Source: Drosophila miranda (Eukaryota > Arthropoda > Insecta > Diptera > Drosophilidae). From it: a stretch of DNA of 64,000 nucleotides. The notes under the pieces are model-generated. The model saw only the letters and a program-made list of their open reading frames with translations, was not told where the DNA came from and did not search any database. Where the stretch lies: assembly GCF_003369915.1 (NCBI RefSeq), contig NW_022881614.1:8887001-8951000 (forward strand), in the 5' to 3' direction. Position numbers and translations under genes: made by a program. Shown piece by piece: positions 33,030 to 43,736 of this stretch. Position 1 is the stretch's first letter, and each line of letters begins with the position of its first letter.

Positions 33030-35390
33030 ATGGCAGCACCTGAGCCTACCAATGTCGCGAACGCAGCAATGCCGAGTGATGTAGATTTCTACAAGCACAA
33101 GGCCGAGTCCATCGCGCGCCAACTAAAGGCCATGGATCGCTTTCTCACCAAGGAAGAGCTTGCCGAGTTAGATGAGGCAGAACTTCAAGCTCGCTTAGAG
33201 CAAATCGAGCGAATGAATGCGGATTTCGATGCCGCTCAAACGAGCCTTGAAAGGCTGGATTTCCTGCAGTTAGCCCATGATGCCCGACTGGACTTTTCGA
33301 ATGTTTATGTGAAGGTTAGGTCCAGGCTGTCGCGGGAGTTAATGGCTGCTCGCACGGTAAATGTTGCCAATTCAACGGCTCGGCATACTCTCGAGGGGAA
33401 TTCGTCGTTGTTCGCCTATAATAGTATAGGCCGTTCTCGAATGCCCGAGTTGCAGCTTCCGCGATTCGGGGGTAAATACATGGATTGGCCAGAATTCCAC
33501 TCGATGTTCTCGACAATGGTGCAAAAAGACCATCGTATACCATTCATCGAAAAATTCCAATATCTTCGTGGATGTCTAGATGGTGCTGCGCTGGATACGA
33601 TTCGTTCCTTGGAACTTTCTAAGGAGAATTACGACAAGGCGTTGAATTTGCTAATGTTGCGATTCGATAATAAACTGTTACATTTTCAGGCACACGTCAA
33701 GTCTATTTTCGGGCTGCAAGGGGTGGAGAAGGGCTCAGCTATCGGCTTGCGCGCGCTCAGCGACAAAATCAATTCGCACTTGCGTGCACTTCAGACCTTG
33801 GCGACCCCGCAGGAGATTTCGGATGGGTTGCTGATTTTCATCATAGGCACGAAACTGGACCACAAAACAAAGGAGAAATGGGAAGAGAACTTGCCGACGT
33901 CAGGATTGCCTCGGTGGTCAAGCATGGCCTCATTTTTGGAAGCGAGATGTCGGATGCTGGAGAATTTGGGATCAGCCATGGCAACAAGTCCTAGTCAACA
34001 GGTGGGAGAAGACAAACCTGTCACCCTTATCACCTCCAGTAACGACCATCCTAACCCCATATGTAACCATTGCAATTCCTCCGAGCATTACATATCTAGA
34101 TGTCAGGCATTCCTGAATCTCTCTGCGTTTGCACGATACAAAGAAGCAAAGAAGAGCCGCTTGTGTTTGAACTGCCTCAACAAAGGCCATGAATTGCAGA
34201 GGTGCAGGTCAGGACTTTGCAGGAATTGCCAGGCCAAACATCACACGCTACTCCACATTCCATCGGGAACTGGTGCTTCATCTTCCTCTTCACCGGCCGA
34301 GGAATCGATCCAGCAAGAGGCCGCGACTGTGCTTCTAGCAAGCGGGTGTTCTAGCCCTCCCCCCTCGATCCAGAAATCTCAGCCTAGCCAGAACGTGTTG
34401 CTACCTACTGCCCTCGTCCATGTAACAGATCGTTATGGAGCACTTATCCCATGTCGTGCCATTTTGGATTCTGCATCACAGGCAAACTTTGTAACATCTA
34501 GACTTGCTGATCAGTTGCAGTTGGATCATCGCTCGTCTTATGTTCACATCTCTGGAATCGGAGATTCCATTCTACCTTCGAGCAAGTCTGTACATATAGT
34601 TGTACAATCCCAGGACGCAAGCTATCGAGCTTCCTTCGCTGCAATTGTCACCAACTCAATTACGGAAATGCAGCCTAACTTCGGCGTAGACGCAAAGGAT
34701 TGGCCAATGCCGAATAATCTAAAACTAGCTGATCATAATTTCTCCAAGCCCCAACGTATCGATCTGTTGATAGGTTCTGGTTTGTTCTTCGATTTAATGT
34801 GCGTCGGACAGATTCGACTATCAGCCCAATTGCCAACATTGCAGGAGACTAAACTTGGTTGGATAGTATCAGGAAGCATTGATAGCTCGGAGAATAAGCG
34901 TGCAGCTTTAGCCGCTTTTGAAAATTCCTCGTGCATCTCTATTGACGATTTTCGACCCACAACGCTGGAGTACCAAAACTTAGAGCAGCAATGCAGGAAG
35001 CAGCTGCTCGAGTGCCAGGTGCAAGTGGAAAAAATGCGATCGGAGAATCAGGAACTGCAGCGCGAACTTTTCCATATATTAAAAACCTACATATCCACGC
35101 TAAATGAAATTCAACTTTCAACAATTTCTACATTGCCAAATTTCCTGCCATTCTATGCAATTACAAAGGTTCCCGATGATCAAGACGTAATCACGACAAG
35201 CCGCCTTCGTAAAGAAGCGCCGATTGCTGCGTTCGACGATCATCCCAGCGTAGCCGCCAGCTGCGCCCAAGCAAGCATCTTCAAGAGGGCCGTTGGAAAA
35301 ATAGCGGTTCTGCCCCTTCAGGATGGATCTGTTGAAAGCCTTTGCCTTCCAACGGGGGGTGAATGTTCGGAGCAGAACCCAGCCGATTAG
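33030..35390 (+). CDS. TRAM Gag-protease protein with coiled-coil tail
   Basis: 786 residues, open throughout. The N-terminus is helical (LERLDFLQLAHDARLDFSNV), then a BEL/Pao Gag region of the DUF1759 type (about 140-300: MPELQLPRFGGKYMDWPEF). Cys/His knuckles follow at about 345-410 (CNHCNSSEHYISRC, CLNCLNKGHELQRC, CRNCQAKHHTLLH), then a retropepsin-like DUF1758 region with ILDSASQANFVTS near 478. There, DSAS replaces the usual DSG/DTG-type triplet, as is frequent in BEL elements. After the protease, where RT should start, comes a coiled coil (about 646-690: RKQLLECQVQVEKMRSENQE) and a short tail. The stop lies 27 bases inside the 3' LTR, so the last nine residues are LTR-encoded. It would package RNA into particles but cannot copy it. 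Confidence 0.88.
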   Translation: MAAPEPTNVANAAMPSDVDFYKHKAESIARQLKAMDRFLTKEELAELDEAELQARLEQIERMNADFDAAQTSLERLDFLQLAHDARLDFSNVYVKVRSRLSRELMAARTVNVANSTARHTLEGNSSLFAYNSIGRSRMPELQLPRFGGKYMDWPEFHSMFSTMVQKDHRIPFIEKFQYLRGCLDGAALDTIRSLELSKENYDKALNLLMLRFDNKLLHFQAHVKSIFGLQGVEKGSAIGLRALSDKINSHLRALQTLATPQEISDGLLIFIIGTKLDHKTKEKWEENLPTSGLPRWSSMASFLEARCRMLENLGSAMATSPSQQVGEDKPVTLITSSNDHPNPICNHCNSSEHYISRCQAFLNLSAFARYKEAKKSRLCLNCLNKGHELQRCRSGLCRNCQAKHHTLLHIPSGTGASSSSSPAEESIQQEAATVLLASGCSSPPPSIQKSQPSQNVLLPTALVHVTDRYGALIPCRAILDSASQANFVTSRLADQLQLDHRSSYVHISGIGDSILPSSKSVHIVVQSQDASYRASFAAIVTNSITEMQPNFGVDAKDWPMPNNLKLADHNFSKPQRIDLLIGSGLFFDLMCVGQIRLSAQLPTLQETKLGWIVSGSIDSSENKRAALAAFENSSCISIDDFRPTTLEYQNLEQQCRKQLLECQVQVEKMRSENQELQRELFHILKTYISTLNEIQLSTISTLPNFLPFYAITKVPDDQDVITTSRLRKEAPIAAFDDHPSVAASCAQASIFKRAVGKIAVLPLQDGSVESLCLPTGGECSEQNPAD

Positions 35391-35735
35391 CTGCTTGCCA
35401 AATAGCACCTAATTCTTGGCCCTCAGCCGCTTATTTTGTTTGTTACTTATGTCTATGTCACTCATTTGTTTGTTAAAGCTTTGCGCTTGCTTGCCCTGCT
35501 AAACGCTCTCTGCCAGCTCGCTCTTCGCTATCTCCGCTTTGCGTCTGCCTACCGACGTCGGCCGAGCGAAGCTGCGCTTAGCGATCGGAGCGGCAATGTA
35601 AAGGGCAGGCAAGCCACACTTGCAATTTGGATGTCACGCATTAAAGAACATATCGTAATTTTATTTCTGCGCCGAGTTTTATTTAATTCGAAATAATTAG
35701 TCGGCCGATTGGGGATAAAAAACATTATCTCCACA
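35364..35735 (+). repeat. TRAM copy B 3' LTR
   Basis: 372 bp, preceded by the purine tract CGGGGGGTGAA. Followed by the ACGTG target duplication inside the Helitron. Confidence 0.93.
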
Positions 35736-36111
35736 ACGTGTATCTCAAAATTTCACCCCACCCCCTTCCGCCAACACAAAGGACGAAAATCTGTTGCATC
35801 CACAATATTGAGGATACGAGAAAACTAAAAACGCAGAATCATAGATAATGACCATATCTATCAGATGGCTGAATCTGGATCAGATCAGATAATTTTTATA
35901 GCCAAAAGGAACAAATCGATTTGCACTGGCTACGCAGCGCCCGACGTCACGCTCAGACTGATTTTCTGTCTCTCTCGCACGCACTTTGTCGTGTCGTTTA
36001 AGATTAGCGGCGTCTGCCGGAGGAGAGCCATACTGACTTAGTGTCGGGTATAACTGTAGAGTTGCGGTGTCCGCAGCAACTCAACGTTCCACCTCGTTAT
36101 ACCCGATACTC

Positions 36112-36342
36112 AAAATGAGTATTGGGGTATATTAGATTTGTGGTAAAAGTGGATGTGTGTAACGTCCAGAAGGAATCGTTTCCGACCCCATAAAGTATAT
36201 ATTCTTGATCAGCATCAATAGCCGAGTCGATTGAGCCATGTCTGTCTGTCCATCTGTCCGTCTGTCCGTCTGTCCGTCCGTCCGTCTGTCCGTCTGTCCG
36301 TCCCCTTCAGCGCCTAGTGCTCAAAGAATATAAGAGCTAATT
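36112..36342 (+). mobile_element. DINE-1 5' fragment abutting unit B
   Basis: Follows the previous Helitron end directly. It begins with a hairpin-like GATACTC/GAGTATTGGGGTATA and contains the DINE-1 core CGTTTCCGACCCCATAAAG and GATCAGCATCAATAGCCGAG. The internal TCTGTCCG microsatellite characteristic of the family spans about 36240-36302. It is truncated where the amplified unit starts. Confidence 0.85.
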
Positions 36343-36369
36343 ATATAGGCGTCCGCGGGCACGCAAGAG

Positions 36370-36839
36370 TCATTCCTTGCCACCGAAGGGGGCAACCAGC
36401 TAAAATGAAAGGAAGAGTTAAATAAAGTAAATAAAATGAATAAATAATAACTTAATAACTTTACCAGACGGGGTAAGAGGAATGATCGCGGCATATCAGT
36501 TTGTGTCCAGAGAGAGCTGGAGGGAATACAAAAATAAAAGAAGAACCAAGAAAAAATAGTCAATGGATAGATGAATAGGGGGGAAACAAGGATAACTTAC
36601 CAGGTCAAAGCCGATGAGGTAATGCATGGTGCAGGAGGGAAGACGTTGTCGGTATTGTATGAACCAGCGATGCACGTACGTCGTACATCGTAAAAAGTGC
36701 TGGCAAATAAATAATGTACGCGATGCACGCGATCGTAGATGCAGTATCGATCCAGCAACATACAAAGGGGTAAGAGGGCGGGAAAATCACGAGAGCGGCG
36801 CAGGACACGAAAGGTTAATGCCTCGGGCCGCTTATACAT
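36370..36839 (-). CDS. Hypothetical three-exon small protein, copy B
   Basis: Exons 36601-36839, 36465-36516 and 36370-36399. Coding sequence and splice sites are the same as in copy A. Unrecognised; about 315 bp separate its start codon from that of the divergent secreted-protein gene, so the two may share a promoter region. Confidence 0.35.
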
Positions 36840-37153
36840 GGAAATATATCCTGAAATATGCTCCTATTTCTCCTATTCCTATTTCTATCTTTGTGTCGAG
36901 CACATGTTCCAGTCAAAACAGAAAAAGTGAGTTCTGATAGAAAAAATTCAAAATTATTTGAAAAAGTTTTGTGAAATATTTTACGGAAATTAGGCACAAC
37001 AATTTAATACATTTTTGCGAAAACTTTGTCAAATATTTTACGGAGAAATTATACAAATTTGTTACTTTTACTTCAAGGTAATTTTATTTGTTATTTTTTT
37101 GGTTTTTTGTTTTGCAGAACTGTCTTTAATCAATAACAATCGATTCTTTGATA

Positions 37154-38145
37154 ATGTCCAAGTTCAATGTTTGGCTGATCTTCTGGTGTAAGTATAGGAT
37201 TCCACATCGGATATTGTATATAATCGATACTAACATTCTGTGGGGTGTTTAGGTGCCGTGATGATGATGCAGCCTTGGATGGGCCAGGGCCATGCCCTGT
37301 CTGCGGATGCGGTCAATGCCACAGCTGTGCAATCCACTTTTGGCTTATTGATGGGAGAAGCAACAACCGCCAAAACTACGGCCACTCCCCAGGCAGTGGT
37401 CAAGTCATCCACTCGCCAAGATGCTTCCAAGGAAATCGTCGCGGGAGCTCCTGCAGTCACCCCCACAACAGACCCAGTGACTGGCCCAGTCGGACCCATA
37501 ATCGAGAAGACACGATTGGGATCATCAATTGGACTGATCACGGGTTTACTGTCCGGCTTGCATCGCACCACTATGATGGATGATAGCGTGCAACAGGTAC
37601 TCGACTATCAACCGCAAATGGTGCCCCAGCGTATGGCCGAAGATTTCCTCTTGAACGAGCCCGAAAACGATCCGCACGGCGGTCTCACTATGACCTCGTA
37701 CAAGTACCGTTGCATGCACACGTCTTCGCCAGTTCTACCGCCGATATTCATCATGTTGCAACAGCTGTTGCAGCCCAGCCCAATGATGGAGACGGCCACT
37801 AAGATGCACCACAGCCCCATGACATCACCACTGCTTGAGTTACTCAATGACGTCGAGGACATGACGCTGCAGAATATTCCCAATGTTATCGACCATCTGC
37901 TGGCGAATCGTTTGGTGCTCGCGAGTGGTACCCAACTGGATAACAAGGACAAGAAGATCACGCAGAAGGATGACGATGTCTCCAAGAATGACGAGCTCAA
38001 GAAGGAAGCTGCTGAAGTCGCACCCACTCACGATAAGGACGAAATCGTTCTCGTGTGTCCCGTACACCGTGAGCACCATGCCAATCACAATGGCGAAATA
38101 GTTGACGATACCGTTATCCTTGTTGACCAGTGCCACGTTGTATAG
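37154..38145 (+). CDS. Predicted secreted protein, amplified copy B
   Basis: Coding exons 37154-37187 and 37253-38145 give 308 residues, and a 5' UTR intron is likely (donor GTGAGT after AAACAGAAAAA, acceptor TTTTGTTTTGCAG near 37117). The N-terminus is a typical signal peptide: a short start, a hydrophobic core around VWLIFWCAVMMM, and a likely cut after GQGHA. The mature protein is Ser/Thr/Ala-rich, then Met/Gln-rich, then charged (DNKDKKITQKDDDVSKNDEL), and ends with Cys/His residues (LVCPVHREHH, VDQCHVV). I recognise no family. Three direct copies with two open frames suggest selection on dosage or recent duplication. Seminal-fluid or testis function is a guess from the inferred Y-linked setting. 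Copy B differs from C at a few residues, for example VLDYQ against ELDYQ. Confidence 0.75.
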
Positions 38146-39469
38146 GTCTGTAGATCGAGGTAGACATAGTATAGCGGTAGAATATTAGGTTTATAGGTAG
38201 CTAATATTTGAATTTGAGCCTTGGCGTCACTCAAAATTTTTTTGTTTTTTTAAGCATTTAGTTTATATTTCGGGTTTTTGTTTAGTTTAGGCAGGGAATT
38301 GCGTCAGAGTCAAAATATTTTTTTTTAGATTTTTTGCATCAAAACTTAAAATGCCAAACAAATGATATTTAATTGCGTTTAGGAAATTGTTTATATTAGA
38401 GATTATTGGAAGTCAGCGAGGTAACCAGATTCCTTAGCATTTATAGAAAGAAGAAAATAAAAACAACGAGCGCATTCAATTCAAAAGCAGATACTCTTCA
38501 TTTAATTGATTTAAAAATTTAAATTTCAATTTGAATCAACCGGGTAATCGCAGGAAAACAGCTGGACATTTTTCGATAGAACAATCGGTTAAATAATTAA
38601 TTACTTCACCCATAGATGTCGTTGAGGGGAAACACGCCATCTACCAAAGCTATTGTCGGTTACATTTCAAACGGAAAAAGCTTTTCAGGGTCAATTTAGG
38701 TATGTTATTTGCATAAATAATCGTCAATAAGTAGCAGCAGAAGTAAGGCGGTAGAAAAATGAAAAAATTCACCTATCTGCACGTCAATAGAGTGATATGC
38801 ACGCAGGTTTACTTGACGGCATATAAATTGAAAAATTCCCATAAAAATGTGTAATTACTTGACATATTTTCAATTTCAACAACAGCCTGCGACGGAGTGT
38901 CTTGCTCGGCTAAAAGGGAAACTCGAGGCGGAGGCTGGAACTAACACGTACCAGATTGTGCCCGCTGCCACTGTCACTGCCACTGCCGCTGTCGCTGCCA
39001 CTGCCGTGTTCTTTGCTGTGATTTCCGCTGCACAAATTAGCTGTTTTTCGTGGCGACTGAGTTAACTGATAATCTTATTAGGCACGGAATAAGGAGGGAG
39101 GGGTTAGGTGGGGAGGGAGAGAATCGCTTAATGCTAATGTGTCGATGGAAAGCTTCGCTGTGGTTAATTGAGGCTGGTGGTGGGTGAGACTTTGGGGTTG
39201 ATGGGAGGGGGCATCTAAAGGATCGAGCCAATAGGTTATCTAATGAAAGGTTTTTTTATCCCACCATCCAGCCTCATGGCCGGGGCCTCTAACCCCAATC
39301 TGCAGTAACCCGACAACCCCCAGAGGGCAATCCCTCGCACAATTAAGCTCGAAATAACAACAGCGCTAAGAAGGCTTTAAGTCCTTTCCTTTCGAGAGTG
39401 GAGGATGGTACGAGTAGGATGGGAGTCTGAAGTACAACTTGAGGAGAAGTCACGTCTAATTACACACAT

Positions 39470-39717
39470 CTAGGAGCAGCATTTTGACCTGGTCTGGTTG
39501 ACTTGCTGTTGCTGCTGGAGCTGTTGGTCGGACTGTTTTACTAAATTGGTTTAAAAAGCCAAAGGGCAGGGGATTCCATGGGTAGCCATGGATACGAGTA
39601 TGAAACTGGCGATGAGAGCGCGTGAGAACGTGAGCAATTATTACAGTTAAGTTTAAGAGAGGGCGAGCCCTCGGGGCGTAGCAGGAGGAGGCTCTTGGCG
39701 ACAGGCTTGGGGGCCAT
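39470..39717 (-). CDS. Possible small spliced frame downstream in unit B
   Basis: Minus-strand exons 39645-39717 and 39470-39540 join to 47 codons, starting MAPKPVAKSLLLLRPEGSPS and ending in a Gln run and RSKCCS. The splice signals are only fair (GTAATA donor, AATTTAG acceptor). Copy A has lost the middle and copy C is cut by an LTR element. Weak candidate. Confidence 0.2.
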
Positions 39718-39950
39718 AATCCCTTTATAATCCACACACACAATGCTATGGAAATATATCCTGAAATATGCTCCTAGAAGAAATAATCAATTCGTGATCT
39801 CTCTTGAGAGTAGGTTCCCATGGTTGGCTGGCTTATGATGACGCACTCCAGAGCCGAAGACCCTGCGATCTAATCCAGAAAGTTCGTTTGCGCCATATTC
39901 GGTGTATGAACTGGCACATGTAGATCCGTATCTATGTATGGTTAGTAGTC

Positions 39951-40996
39951 TCGTTTCCGACCCCATAAAGTTATATTCTTGATCAACATCAATAGCCGAG
40001 TCGATTGGGCCCTGTCTGTCTGTCTGTCTGTCCGTCTGTCCGTCTGTCCGTCCGTCCGTCTGTCCGTCCCCTTCAGAGCCTAGTGCTCAAAGACTATAAG
40101 AGCTAGAGCAACGATGTTTTGGATCCAGACTTCTGTGATATGTCACTGCGACAAAAATATTTCAAAACTTCGCCCCGCCCACTTCCGCCCTCACAAAGGA
40201 CGAAAATCTGTGGCATCCACAATTTTAAAGATATGAGAAAACCAAAAACGTAGAATTGTAGAGAATGGCCATATCTTTAAGACTGCAGAATCTGAATTGG
40301 ATCGTATTATTATTATAGCCAGCATCAAGAAAACAATTTCATTTTTTCTCGCCCTGTCTCTCTCTAACACACGTACCATAGGCGGCTTTGCTTAGAGTAA
40401 AACATTAGCGCCTAGATCTCAGAGACTAAAAGCTAGAGCAACCAAATTTGGTATTCACACTTCTAATATATCGGACCGAGACGAGTTTGTTTCAAAATTT
40501 CGCCACACCCCCTTCCGCCCCCGCAAAGGACGAAAATCGGGGGATATTCAAAAATCTCAGAGACTATTAAGGCTAGAGTAACCAAATTTGGTATCCGCAC
40601 TCCTGTTAGATCTTACTATAAAACGTGTATCTCAAAATTTCACCCCACCCCCTTCCGCCTACACAAAGGACGAAAATCTGTTGCATCCACAATATTGAGG
40701 ATACGAGAAAACTAAAAACGCAGAATCATAGATAATGATCATATCAGATGGCTGAATCTGGATCAGATCAGATAATTTTTATAGCCAAAAGGAACAAATC
40801 AATTTGCACTGACTACGCAGCGCCCGACGTCACGCTCAGACTGATTTTCTGTCTCTCTCGCACGCACTCTTTGTCGTGTCGTTTAAGATTAGCGGCGTCT
40901 GCCGGAGGAGAGCCATACTGACTTAGTATCGGGTATAACTGTAGAGTTGCGGTGTCCGCAGCAACTCAACGTTCCACCTCGTTATACCCGATACTC
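39951..40996 (+). mobile_element. DINE-1/ISY-type Helitron, nearly complete
   Basis: Starts within the family core (GTTTCCGACCCCATAAAG) followed by the CTGTCTGTCCG microsatellite. It has two blocks of the CACAAAGGACGAAAATCTGT type and the 3' hairpin GAGTTGC...GCAACTC near 40947-40970. A CTGTCTCTCTCGCACGC stretch (40849-40865) resembles a GA-rich MSL recognition element on the opposite strand. The two repeated inner blocks suggest a composite or tandem copy. Confidence 0.82.
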
Positions 40997-41519
40997 AAAA
41001 TCCGATTATCTTTCGTAGTGATCAGACGTGTTTTTGTTTTGCGCTCCGCATTTTTTCCTTTTGTTTTGAATAAACAGCCGGTGTTTTCCTAACTAAATTC
41101 TAATTATACTTCCTAACCAGACAACAATCTGGAAACCTATTCTATTACGCGAGTGCATGCCTTTTGATTTGTGTTAAAACATTATTTAACTTTTTATTTT
41201 TCGGCGTCGGCTTGTGCTTGTGCTTGTGTTTGTGTTGTTGCAGTGAGTGAGTACGCATTACATTGCATTGCAGTCCGCTCTCGTCTGGTAGCTTTTGTTG
41301 TTTTATCACTCTCTCGCTATCACCTCAACTTCAATACCTGTTCTTTCTCTCTCGCTCTTCAAACTTTCTGAGCAATAGCGCTCTCTGCTTAGTAGCTTTC
41401 GCTATAACCGCTCTCCACTCTGCTCTCTTTTTTTTACTAATTCCGCTTTGAGCGTTGTCTGGCACATTGGTCTGATACCAATTTGTTTTGCAAATAATAG
41501 TAAATAAATAAATAATAAA

Positions 41520-42536
41520 ATGGAATACGCTGTGGTCTGTGCCAAAAAAAGCTGTAAGAAGCAGATCACCCACGATCAGCCGAATGTCCCCTGCTGGCTC
41601 TGCGACAGCGTAGTGCACGCAAAATGCGCTGGATTTTCTGGCCTTGTGAGTGATGCTATAGCCAAACGTAATGGCTTGCATTACAGTTGCGAGGCATGCC
41701 GTGCGGTGGAGAAAGACATGGTGGCTTTCATGAGGCAGACGCGGAGTGGCTTTAAGGAGCTGACCGTTGGTTTTAAAAACCAATACGATCGGCTCTTAGC
41801 CATGGAGGCTCAGTTTAGCGGTTTAAAACTGCAGAATGAGTCTCCGAGGCGCAAAAAGGTCACTCCGCGGGATCTGCGATTGCCAACCGTCACTCAGCCG
41901 TGCGCCGCCGAAAAACTGACTCCGACCACTCCAAGTGTGCAGCAGTTGATCTCGTTGGCCACTCCAAGGGCAACGACAGCAGATTCTGGCGATGCAGATT
42001 CGGTAGCCGAATTCATCGCCTCGGAGAATGTGCAGCCAAGTACGTCTGCAGCGTCCGTGTCCGTGGTGTCCGCAAGTTCGCTAGTTGTCCCGTCTATCCC
42101 GATCCCACCAGTAAATAGCCGTTCCGGACGTCCGGATATTGCCACCACAGGTACTAGGCCTGTGGTGACTAAACCACTGGTGGGAGTCCCACCAAAACGA
42201 CAAGTTTTTGTTTTACGGCTGGCCCCTGACCTCACATCTAATGATGTAATTGCTTTTATTCAAAGCAAAATAAAAGCCGTGGGTTTAAAGGTGGAGAAAT
42301 TTAACTTCTCTTATGCCAGGGAGATAGCCTCGTTTAAGATAAGCATCTCCCCAACTCAATTTGACACCATTTGCTCCGGCAAATTTTGGCCGGAGCATTT
42401 GGTGGTGAAGGAGTTTAAGGCTAAGAAGAAGAATAGGCCCCCCATATCCCTTCCAAATCTTTCCAGTGTGCCACCCTCAACCTCAACTTCCTCTTCCTCA
42501 ACTTCCCGTCTTGCTTCCACCTTTCCAAAAAACTAA
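41520..42536 (+). CDS. CR1-type LINE ORF1 with PHD-like zinc finger
   Basis: 338 residues, intact. The N-terminal 65 residues hold a Cys/His pattern of PHD type (CAKKSCKKQ, CWLCDSVVHAKCAGF, HYSCEAC). The middle is Ser/Thr/Pro/Val-rich and disordered (about 100-220). The C-terminal part (VFVLRLAPDLTSNDVIAFIQ onward) looks like an RRM-type fold that binds the LINE RNA. PHD-containing ORF1 is known in CR1 elements. The stop is followed almost directly by the ORF2 frame. Confidence 0.8.
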   Translation: MEYAVVCAKKSCKKQITHDQPNVPCWLCDSVVHAKCAGFSGLVSDAIAKRNGLHYSCEACRAVEKDMVAFMRQTRSGFKELTVGFKNQYDRLLAMEAQFSGLKLQNESPRRKKVTPRDLRLPTVTQPCAAEKLTPTTPSVQQLISLATPRATTADSGDADSVAEFIASENVQPSTSAASVSVVSASSLVVPSIPIPPVNSRSGRPDIATTGTRPVVTKPLVGVPPKRQVFVLRLAPDLTSNDVIAFIQSKIKAVGLKVEKFNFSYAREIASFKISISPTQFDTICSGKFWPEHLVVKEFKAKKKNRPPISLPNLSSVPPSTSTSSSSTSRLASTFPKN

Positions 42537-43736
42537 CTTCTCTTTTAGTAACCTATCAGAATGTAAGAGGCTTGCGTAGTAAGCTCAGCATTCTTTTCCG
42601 GGATAGTGTTGCATTTGCTTCCCACGTTATTGTGTTTACTGAAACCTGGTTAAAGCCGGACATTCTTAGTTCCGAGGTTTTGGCAGGTCGGTACACAACT
42701 TTTAGAAAAGACCGTTCGTCTCGACGTGCAGGGGGGGTTCTAATTGCAGTGGACTCTTACTTCACGTCGGAACACTTCACAGTCAAAGTTCAACAGGAAC
42801 TGGAATTCCTGTGTGTAAAACTGATTCTTCCCGCTTTCGCTATATTCATTACTTGCTCGTATATCCCACCTTCTTCGGATATTTCAATTTATGAGCAGCA
42901 CTTGTCCGCTTTAACCGCTGTTTCTTCCTCGCTATCTGATAAAGATCGTATGATAGTTCTTGGTGACTTCAACTTGCCAGGAACTGTTTGGTCTTCGGTA
43001 AACGAGTCTAGTATCCTAGTGCCCATGTCACGACATGACTTTGTTGACGGCTTGCTTGACCTATCCCTGTCTCAAGTCAACCATGTGAAAAATTCCTTGG
43101 GTCGATTGCTTGATCTGTGCTTTGTATCGGATCCGACCATAGTGTTGTTAACCCGAGCCCTTCCGCTCACTATACCTGAAGACGCCTACCACCCTACTTT
43201 CGAGGTGTCGCTAGATATAGGACCAACTGTATTGGATCGGTCGAGTAGGCTGCCCGAACGTGTCCGCTGCTTTCGTAAAGCCGAGTTTGCGAAGCTTAAT
43301 AACTTCATTAGGGATTTTGATTGGTCCGCTTTGTACTTGTGCACTGATATCATAAAAGGCACAAACATTTTTTACAATGCTCTTGGCACATTTTTCGATT
43401 CTTGTGTCCCGCTTTCTTGTCCGACTAGATCTGGAAAACCCCCTTGGTTTACCAAAGAGTTATCCAGTCTAAAAAACTTAAAATCAAGACTTTATAAAAA
43501 ATTTCAAGAAGTGGGTTCTCCTACTTCTCACTCTCGCTATGTATTAGCTCGGTCAAACTTTTCAGTTCTTAATGCTCAATGCTATAAGAACTACCTATCT
43601 CGATGCAGGATACGTTTTTCCCAGGTCCCTAAACAGTTTTACAGCTTCGTAAACAGTAAGCGTAGAACGTCCGCACACCCATCCTCGCTATCATTTTGTA
43701 ATACGTCGGCAAATAATGATCAGGCAATAAAGTATA
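42530..43736 (+). pseudogene. CR1-type LINE ORF2, endonuclease part only
   Basis: Open frame beginning around the ORF1 stop with no ATG near its start; the protein reads LLVTYQNVRGLRSKL, the classic start of an APE-type endonuclease. It continues with FTETWLKPDI, RRAGGVLIAV, VLGDFNLPG and DAYHPTFEV (the YHP triad region). Reverse transcriptase would follow after about residue 390, but the element ends at 43736. ORF2 probably depends on frameshift or reinitiation from ORF1. Confidence 0.82.

Larger units (their letters stand above)
32284..35735 (+). mobile_element. TRAM-type LTR element, copy B (3452 bp)
   Basis: LTRs of 372 bp (32284-32655 and 35364-35735) and a 5-bp target duplication ACGTG (32279-32283 and 35736-35740). 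Total length is exactly 3452 bp. The two LTRs differ at six scattered positions (1.6 %). It carries an intact 786-codon Gag-protease frame but no RT, RNase H or integrase, so movement must rely on enzymes from a BEL-type relative. Both copies in the window have the same internal structure, so the family spreads in this reduced form. Confidence 0.93.
32203..36111 (+). mobile_element. DINE-1/ISY-type Helitron split by TRAM copy B
   Basis: The two halves 32203-32283 and 35736-36111 join across TRAM copy B. Landmarks are CGCCTAGATCTCAGAGAC, CAACCAAATTTGGTATCC, CACCCCACCCCCTTCCGCC and a 3' hairpin with arms GAGTTGC and GCAACTC near 36060-36085. The same sequence, unbroken, is at 40405-40996. These are features of the DINE-1 family; in D. 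miranda the family members are called ISY and ISX. Non-autonomous: no Rep/helicase. Confidence 0.8.
36343..39950 (+). repeat. Amplified gene unit, copy B
   Basis: Same order as copy A, but the spacer between the two genes is shortened: after CTGAAATATGCTCC it goes straight to TATTCCTATTTCTATC. The gene and its downstream DNA are otherwise complete, including about 75 bp near 39595-39665 that copy A lacks. The right end carries the GGAAATATATCC segment and a stretch (39903-39950) that resembles the tapas upstream region. It abuts another DINE-1. Confidence 0.9.
40997..43736 (+). mobile_element. CR1/Jockey-type LINE, 3'-truncated
   Basis: Holds a 5' UTR (to 41519), ORF1 with a PHD-like finger and the endonuclease half of ORF2. 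It stops before reverse transcriptase, where DINE-1 DNA starts. AGACGTG at 41024-41030 fits a DPE; +28 spacing would put A+1 at 40997 within ACTCAAAA, which the neighbouring DINE-1 shares. LINEs usually lose the 5' end, so a copy with its 5' end but no 3' end was cut secondarily. Confidence 0.85.

Noticed and set aside
41171..41451. Short frames in the CR1-type LINE 5' UTR
   Set aside because: Low-complexity and upstream of ORF1; no sign of translation.
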